Positions 60,058 through 64,000 of a stretch of 64,000 bases of DNA are shown one piece after another (positions within the stretch are counted from its first letter, which is position 1; each line of letters begins with the position of its first letter). This DNA is from Pseudomonas reinekei. Lineage in GTDB: Bacteria; Pseudomonadota; Gammaproteobacteria; Pseudomonadales; Pseudomonadaceae. The notes beneath the pieces are model-generated. The model worked only from the letters and a program-made list of their open reading frames with translations, was not told the origin of the DNA and did not search any database. A program made the translations under genes and the position numbers. The stretch spans positions 42,378 through 106,377 of the forward strand of contig NZ_MSTQ01000019.1 of NCBI RefSeq assembly GCF_001945365.1, read 5' to 3'.

Positions 60058-62172
60058 ATGCGTTATCAATTGTCCCCGCGTCGAATCAACATGAAGCGTT
60101 TGTTCCCCAGCACCGCCCTCGCCCTTTTCATCGGTATCGGCCTGCTGCCGATGTCCGGCACTACTTTCGCAGCCAATAGCTGGGACAAACTTCAACCTGA
60201 TCGTGACGAAGTCATCGCCAGTCTGAATGTCGTGGAACTGCTCAAGCGCCACCACTACAGCAAACCGCCGCTCGATGATGCGCGCTCGGTGATCATCTAC
60301 GACAGCTACCTGAAATTGCTTGACCCATCGCGCAGCTATTTCATGGCCAGCGACATTACCGAATTCGACAAGTGGAAGACCCAGTTCGACGACTTCCTCA
60401 AGAGCGGCGACCTCAACGCCGGGTTCACCATCTACAAGCGCTATCTGGACCGCGTCAAAGCGCGTCTGGACTTTGCCCTTGCCGAGTTGAACAAGGGTGT
60501 CGACAAAATGGACTTCACCACCAAGGAAACCTTGCTGATCGACCGCAAGGACGCCCCTTGGCTCAAGTCCACCGCAGAACTCGACGACCTGTGGCGCAAG
60601 CGCGTCAAGGACGAGGTCCTGCGCCAAAAGATCGCCGGCAAGGATTCCAAGCAGATCCAGGAAACCCTGACCAAGCGCTACAAGAACCAGCTGGCGCGTC
60701 TGGACCAGACCCGCGCGGAAGACATCTTCCAGGCGTACATCAACACCTTCGCCATGTCCTACGACCCGCACACCAATTATCTGTCACCGGATAACGCGGA
60801 AAACTTCGACATCAACATGAGCCTGTCCCTCGAGGGCATCGGCGCCGTGTTGCAGAGCGATAACGACCAGGTAAAAGTCGTGCGCCTGGTGCCGGCAGGC
60901 CCTGCCGACAAGACCAAGCTGGTGGCACCGGCCGACAAGATCATCGGCGTCGCCCAAGGCAACAAGGAAATGGTCGACGTGGTCGGCTGGCGCCTGGATG
61001 AAGTGGTCAAGCTGATCCGTGGTCCGAAAGGCACCGTGGTGCGCCTGGAAGTGATTCCGGCCAGCAATGCGCCGAACGACCAGACCAGCAAGATCGTGCC
61101 GATCACCCGTGAAGCGGTGAAGCTTGAAGATCAGGCCGTGAAAAAATCGGTTCTCAACCTCAAGCAGGATGGCAAGGACTACAAGCTCGGCGTCATCGAA
61201 ATTCCGGCCTTCTACCTGGACTTCAAGGCGTTCCGCGCCGGTGACCCGGACTACAAGAGCACCACTCGCGACGTCAAGAAACTGCTGACCGAGTTGCAGA
61301 AAGACAAAGTCGACGGCGTGGTTATCGACCTGCGTAACAACGGCGGTGGCTCCTTGCAAGAGGCTACCGAGCTGACCAGCCTGTTCATCGACAAAGGCCC
61401 GACCGTGCTCGTGCGTAATGCCGACGGCCGCGTTGACGTATTGGAAGATGAAAACCCGGGTGCGTTCTACAAAGGCCCGATGGCGTTGCTGGTCAACCGC
61501 TTGTCCGCCTCGGCTTCGGAGATTTTTGCCGGCGCCATGCAGGACTACCACCGCGCGCTGATCATTGGCGGCCAGACCTTCGGTAAAGGCACCGTGCAGA
61601 CCATTCAGCCGCTGAATCATGGCGAGCTGAAGCTGACGCTGGCCAAGTTCTACCGGGTTTCCGGCCAGAGCACCCAGCATCAGGGCGTACTGCCGGACAT
61701 CGATTACCCGTCGATCATCGACACCAAGGAAATCGGCGAGAGCGCCCTGCCCGAAGCCATGCCGTGGGACACCATCCGTGCGGCGATCAAGCCTGCGGTC
61801 GACCCGTTCAAGCCGTACATCTCCCAGCTCAAGTCCGATCATGACGTGCGTACGGCCAAAGACGCCGAGTTCGTGTTCATCCGTGACAAGCTGGCGCTCG
61901 CCCAGAAGCTGATGAACGAAAAAACCGTCAGCCTCAACGAAGCCGAGCGTCGCGCCCAACACGCCGACATCGAAGCCAAGCAACTGACCATGGAAAACAT
62001 CCGTCGCAAGGCCAAGGGCGAAGAACCGCTCAAAGAGCTGAAGAAAGAGGACGAAGACGCTATCGCGGCCGAGCAAGACAAGACCAAACCGGAAGACGAT
62101 GCCTACCTGAGTGAAACCGGGCGCATCCTGCTGGATTACCTCAAGCTCAACACGGCGGTGGCCAAGCACTGA
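60058..62172 (+). CDS. prc: Tail-specific (carboxy-terminal processing) protease
   Basis: A 704-residue periplasmic S41A protease that trims or degrades proteins from non-polar C-termini. Signal peptide LFPSTALALFIGIGLLPMSGTTFA, a PDZ domain (about 235-320, LEGIGAVLQSDNDQVKVVRLVPAGPADK) and the Ser-Lys catalytic region (SASASEIFAGAMQDYHRALIIGGQTFGKGTVQ). ATG 60058 fits the usual N-terminus; ATG 60091 (MKRLFPSTA) is an alternative giving 693 residues. A lysine/glutamate-rich C-terminal domain follows. Confidence 0.94.
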   Translation: MRYQLSPRRINMKRLFPSTALALFIGIGLLPMSGTTFAANSWDKLQPDRDEVIASLNVVELLKRHHYSKPPLDDARSVIIYDSYLKLLDPSRSYFMASDITEFDKWKTQFDDFLKSGDLNAGFTIYKRYLDRVKARLDFALAELNKGVDKMDFTTKETLLIDRKDAPWLKSTAELDDLWRKRVKDEVLRQKIAGKDSKQIQETLTKRYKNQLARLDQTRAEDIFQAYINTFAMSYDPHTNYLSPDNAENFDINMSLSLEGIGAVLQSDNDQVKVVRLVPAGPADKTKLVAPADKIIGVAQGNKEMVDVVGWRLDEVVKLIRGPKGTVVRLEVIPASNAPNDQTSKIVPITREAVKLEDQAVKKSVLNLKQDGKDYKLGVIEIPAFYLDFKAFRAGDPDYKSTTRDVKKLLTELQKDKVDGVVIDLRNNGGGSLQEATELTSLFIDKGPTVLVRNADGRVDVLEDENPGAFYKGPMALLVNRLSASASEIFAGAMQDYHRALIIGGQTFGKGTVQTIQPLNHGELKLTLAKFYRVSGQSTQHQGVLPDIDYPSIIDTKEIGESALPEAMPWDTIRAAIKPAVDPFKPYISQLKSDHDVRTAKDAEFVFIRDKLALAQKLMNEKTVSLNEAERRAQHADIEAKQLTMENIRRKAKGEEPLKELKKEDEDAIAAEQDKTKPEDDAYLSETGRILLDYLKLNTAVAKH

Positions 62173-62204
62173 GACTTTATCCGCAACTGATGGCAATTTA
62201 ATGC

Positions 62205-62224
62205 TGACGCTCCCCGGAGCGTCA
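62205..62224. other. Short palindrome after prc
   Basis: TGACGCTCC-CC-GGAGCGTCA, a 9-bp stem with minimal loop (7 bp realistic), 33 bp after the prc stop. No T-tract. Confidence 0.55.
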
Positions 62225-62255
62225 TCATACAGTCATCAATCTGTCGTGAAATACA

Positions 62256-62302
62256 GGGCTGGGCGTGCTCTCTTTTACCGAGAACATGCCCAGCCCTTTT
62301 TT
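62256..62302 (+). terminator. Rho-independent terminator after prc
   Basis: GGGCTGGGC (62256-62264) pairs with GCCCAGCCC (62288-62296), with partial pairing inside the 23-nt loop, followed by TTTTTT. Confidence 0.85.
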
Positions 62303-62318
62303 ATCGCCAGAGATCGCC

Positions 62319-64000
62319 ATGACCACAACCGAACAGCTGAGTGCGTTGAGCTCAATTCTGACTCAAGGCGGCCTGCACAGCCTGTTCCAGCCCATCATCA
62401 GCCTCTCTGAGCGTCGAATACTCGGCTATGAAGCCCTAAGCCGTGGCCCCTCGAACAGCCCGCTGCACTCCCCCATCGCGCTGTTTGCCGTCGCCCGCCA
62501 GGCGGGTCGTTTGAGCGAACTGGAAATCGCCTGCCGGCAGAGTGCCTGCCGACGTTTCAATGAACAGCAATTGCCCGGCAAGCTGTTCCTCAACGTCTCC
62601 CCCGAATCCCTGCTCGAAGCCGCACATCAACCGGGACGCACCCTGCAATTGCTGCAGGACTTCGGTATCCCGCCGAGTCAGGTGGTGATCGAACTCACCG
62701 AGCAAACACCCATCGACGACTTCCAGTTGCTGCAAACCGCCCTGCATCACTATCGGGCGATGGGCTTTTCGATCGCCCTGGATGACCTGGGGGCGGGCTA
62801 TTCGAGTTTGCGCCTGTGGTCGGAATTGCGGCCCGATTACGTCAAGATCGACCGGCACTTCATCGACGGCATTCATCAGGATGCGCTCAAACGCGAGTTC
62901 GTCGGTTCGATCCTGCAAATCGCCAAGGCCTCGCGGGCGAAGGTGATCGCCGAAGGTATCGAATTGGCGGAAGAACTGGCGGTATTGACCGAAATGGGCG
63001 TCGATCTGGTTCAGGGCTATCTGCTGTGCCGCCCACAGGAGCATCCACCCAGGGATGCGCGGACCTTGATGCCAAGACAGGACAGTTCCGCTGTGGTGTT
63101 GAATGATGAAGTCAGCGACCTCAGCGCCCTGCTCAACGACCAGCCTGCAGTGGGCCGCAACACGCCCACCGCCACGGTATTGGAAGCCTTCCGGCGCCAG
63201 GCCAATCTCAACTCGCTGGCGGTGCTGGACGAACAGGGCCAGCCCTGCGGCATTGTCCATCGGCACTCCCTCTCCGACGCGCTGCTCAAGCCGTTTGCAA
63301 CTGATCTGTTCGCCCGCAAACCCATCAGCCGCTTGATGAACGATGACTTCCTGGCCGTCGAGATGAGCCAGTCGCTGCAACAGGTCAGCCGCCTGATCAC
63401 CAGCCGGGCCCGGCAACGTATCGAAGAAGATTTCATCATCACCCTCAACGGCGGCTATCTGGGCCTGGGACGGGTGATCGATGTGCTCAAGCTGATTACC
63501 GAGTTGAAGATTCAGCAGGCTCGCTACGCCAACCCGCTGACCCTGTTACCGGGCAACGTGCCGATCCAGCAATGCCTCACGCGGCTGTTGCAGCAGAAGC
63601 GCGAATCGGTGATCTGCTACGTCGACATCGACAGCTTCAAACCCTTCAACGACATCTACGGCTACGGCCGCGGCGACGAAGTCCTGCTGTGTCTGGCGCA
63701 ATGCCTGAACGACCGCGTCGATCCGTCCCGCGACTTCGTTGGCCACATCGGTGGTGATGACTTCCTGCTGGTACTCGGCCCGGAAGACTGGGGTAAACGT
63801 CTGAATCAGCTATTGGACGACTTCCAGAGCCAGTGCCGCCGCTTCTATCGCCCCGAACACCTCGAAGCCGGCTGCTTCATCGCCCCCAATCGCCAGGGCG
63901 TGCGCCAGGAATTCCCGTTGCTTTCGCTGTCCATCGGCGTGGTGCACCTGCATCCAGAAGCCTGCGGGGAAATCGATGCCAGCCAGTTGGCGGAAATGGC
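62319..64000 (+). CDS. EAL-CBS-GGDEF cyclic-di-GMP protein (3' end outside window)
   Basis: The visible 560 residues hold an N-terminal EAL domain (YEALSRGP, LNVSPES, IELTEQ, LDDLGAGYSSL, VKIDRHFID, AEGIE, QGYLL), which is intact and probably an active phosphodiesterase. A CBS-like pair follows (about 275-390, HRHSLSDALLKPF), then a GGDEF domain with the form GGDDF (HIGGDDFLLV). No RxxD inhibitory site is seen five residues before it. The gene runs off the window. ATG 62319 begins MTTTEQLSAL, after the prc terminator. Confidence 0.92.
   Translation, partial: MTTTEQLSALSSILTQGGLHSLFQPIISLSERRILGYEALSRGPSNSPLHSPIALFAVARQAGRLSELEIACRQSACRRFNEQQLPGKLFLNVSPESLLEAAHQPGRTLQLLQDFGIPPSQVVIELTEQTPIDDFQLLQTALHHYRAMGFSIALDDLGAGYSSLRLWSELRPDYVKIDRHFIDGIHQDALKREFVGSILQIAKASRAKVIAEGIELAEELAVLTEMGVDLVQGYLLCRPQEHPPRDARTLMPRQDSSAVVLNDEVSDLSALLNDQPAVGRNTPTATVLEAFRRQANLNSLAVLDEQGQPCGIVHRHSLSDALLKPFATDLFARKPISRLMNDDFLAVEMSQSLQQVSRLITSRARQRIEEDFIITLNGGYLGLGRVIDVLKLITELKIQQARYANPLTLLPGNVPIQQCLTRLLQQKRESVICYVDIDSFKPFNDIYGYGRGDEVLLCLAQCLNDRVDPSRDFVGHIGGDDFLLVLGPEDWGKRLNQLLDDFQSQCRRFYRPEHLEAGCFIAPNRQGVRQEFPLLSLSIGVVHLHPEACGEIDASQLAEM

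Noticed and set aside
1..64000. tRNA or rRNA genes
   Set aside because: No cloverleaf with a TTC-A/GATTC T-arm or rRNA-like segment was recognised by eye, including beside the integrase; a tRNAscan search would be decisive.

Overview
The window looks like chromosome of a fluorescent-group Pseudomonas. The evidence is the high GC content, dozens of GTAGGAGC/GCTTGC-type REP palindromes, the minCDE block, the urate-to-glyoxylate operon, and the style of the Prc, ApeB and LpxL proteins. Identifications come from reading translated sequence and motifs; no database search was run.

Left part (1-9640): the 3' end of an IS3-family element, a metallo-beta-lactamase-fold hydrolase, then an AT-rich accessory island. 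The island holds a DUF4062 (TIR-like) protein, a SAM methyltransferase, a small WH-motif protein with a Cys-rich tail, a GT4 glycosyltransferase and a PKHD-type oxygenase. From 9641 to 17199 there is an MFS exporter, a divergent AraC regulator and a four-gene molybdenum hydroxylase operon (2Fe-2S subunit, Mo subunit, three-haem cytochrome c, XdhC chaperone).

17236-27487 is a compact 10.3 kb phage-derived element that ends directly at folE. It carries integrase, an Xis-like gene, PrtN-like activator, KilAC-type protein, CI and Cro-like repressors, CII, DksA/TraR zinc finger, VapE-type primase-helicase, a Q-like gene, holin and small terminase. It has no large terminase, portal, capsid or tail gene. 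Non-coding DNA in it shows paired operator sites around two promoters, GTGGGACG iterons beside an AT-rich stretch, a late terminator, TTTCAA repeats beside terS, and a plus-strand hairpin array ending in a terminator. It is either a satellite (PICI-like) or the left arm of a deleted prophage. This is the most interesting object in the window.

27495-32702 holds folE, a glutaredoxin-like gene, a PLP aminotransferase with a divergent MarR gene, a purine permease and a LysE exporter. 32915-41814 is a urate/allantoin catabolic cluster (uraH, puuE, uraD, alc, allA, puuD, an NCS2 permease and two Tsx-like porins). TTGTATACAA-type palindromes lie upstream of both the purine permease and the uraH/puuE divergent promoter.

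41913-51837 is core chromosome: patatin, LpxL-type acyltransferase, minCDE, an RluA-type synthase, a kinase-like protein, apeB, a 58-residue membrane protein and an MscS-type channel. 51840-52555 is repeat-rich. 52549-58925 is a GntR-controlled ABC importer with a cytosolic alkaline-phosphatase-superfamily enzyme and a HAD phosphatase, probably for an organophosphorus compound. The window closes with a quinone oxidoreductase, the Prc protease and the start of an EAL/GGDEF protein.
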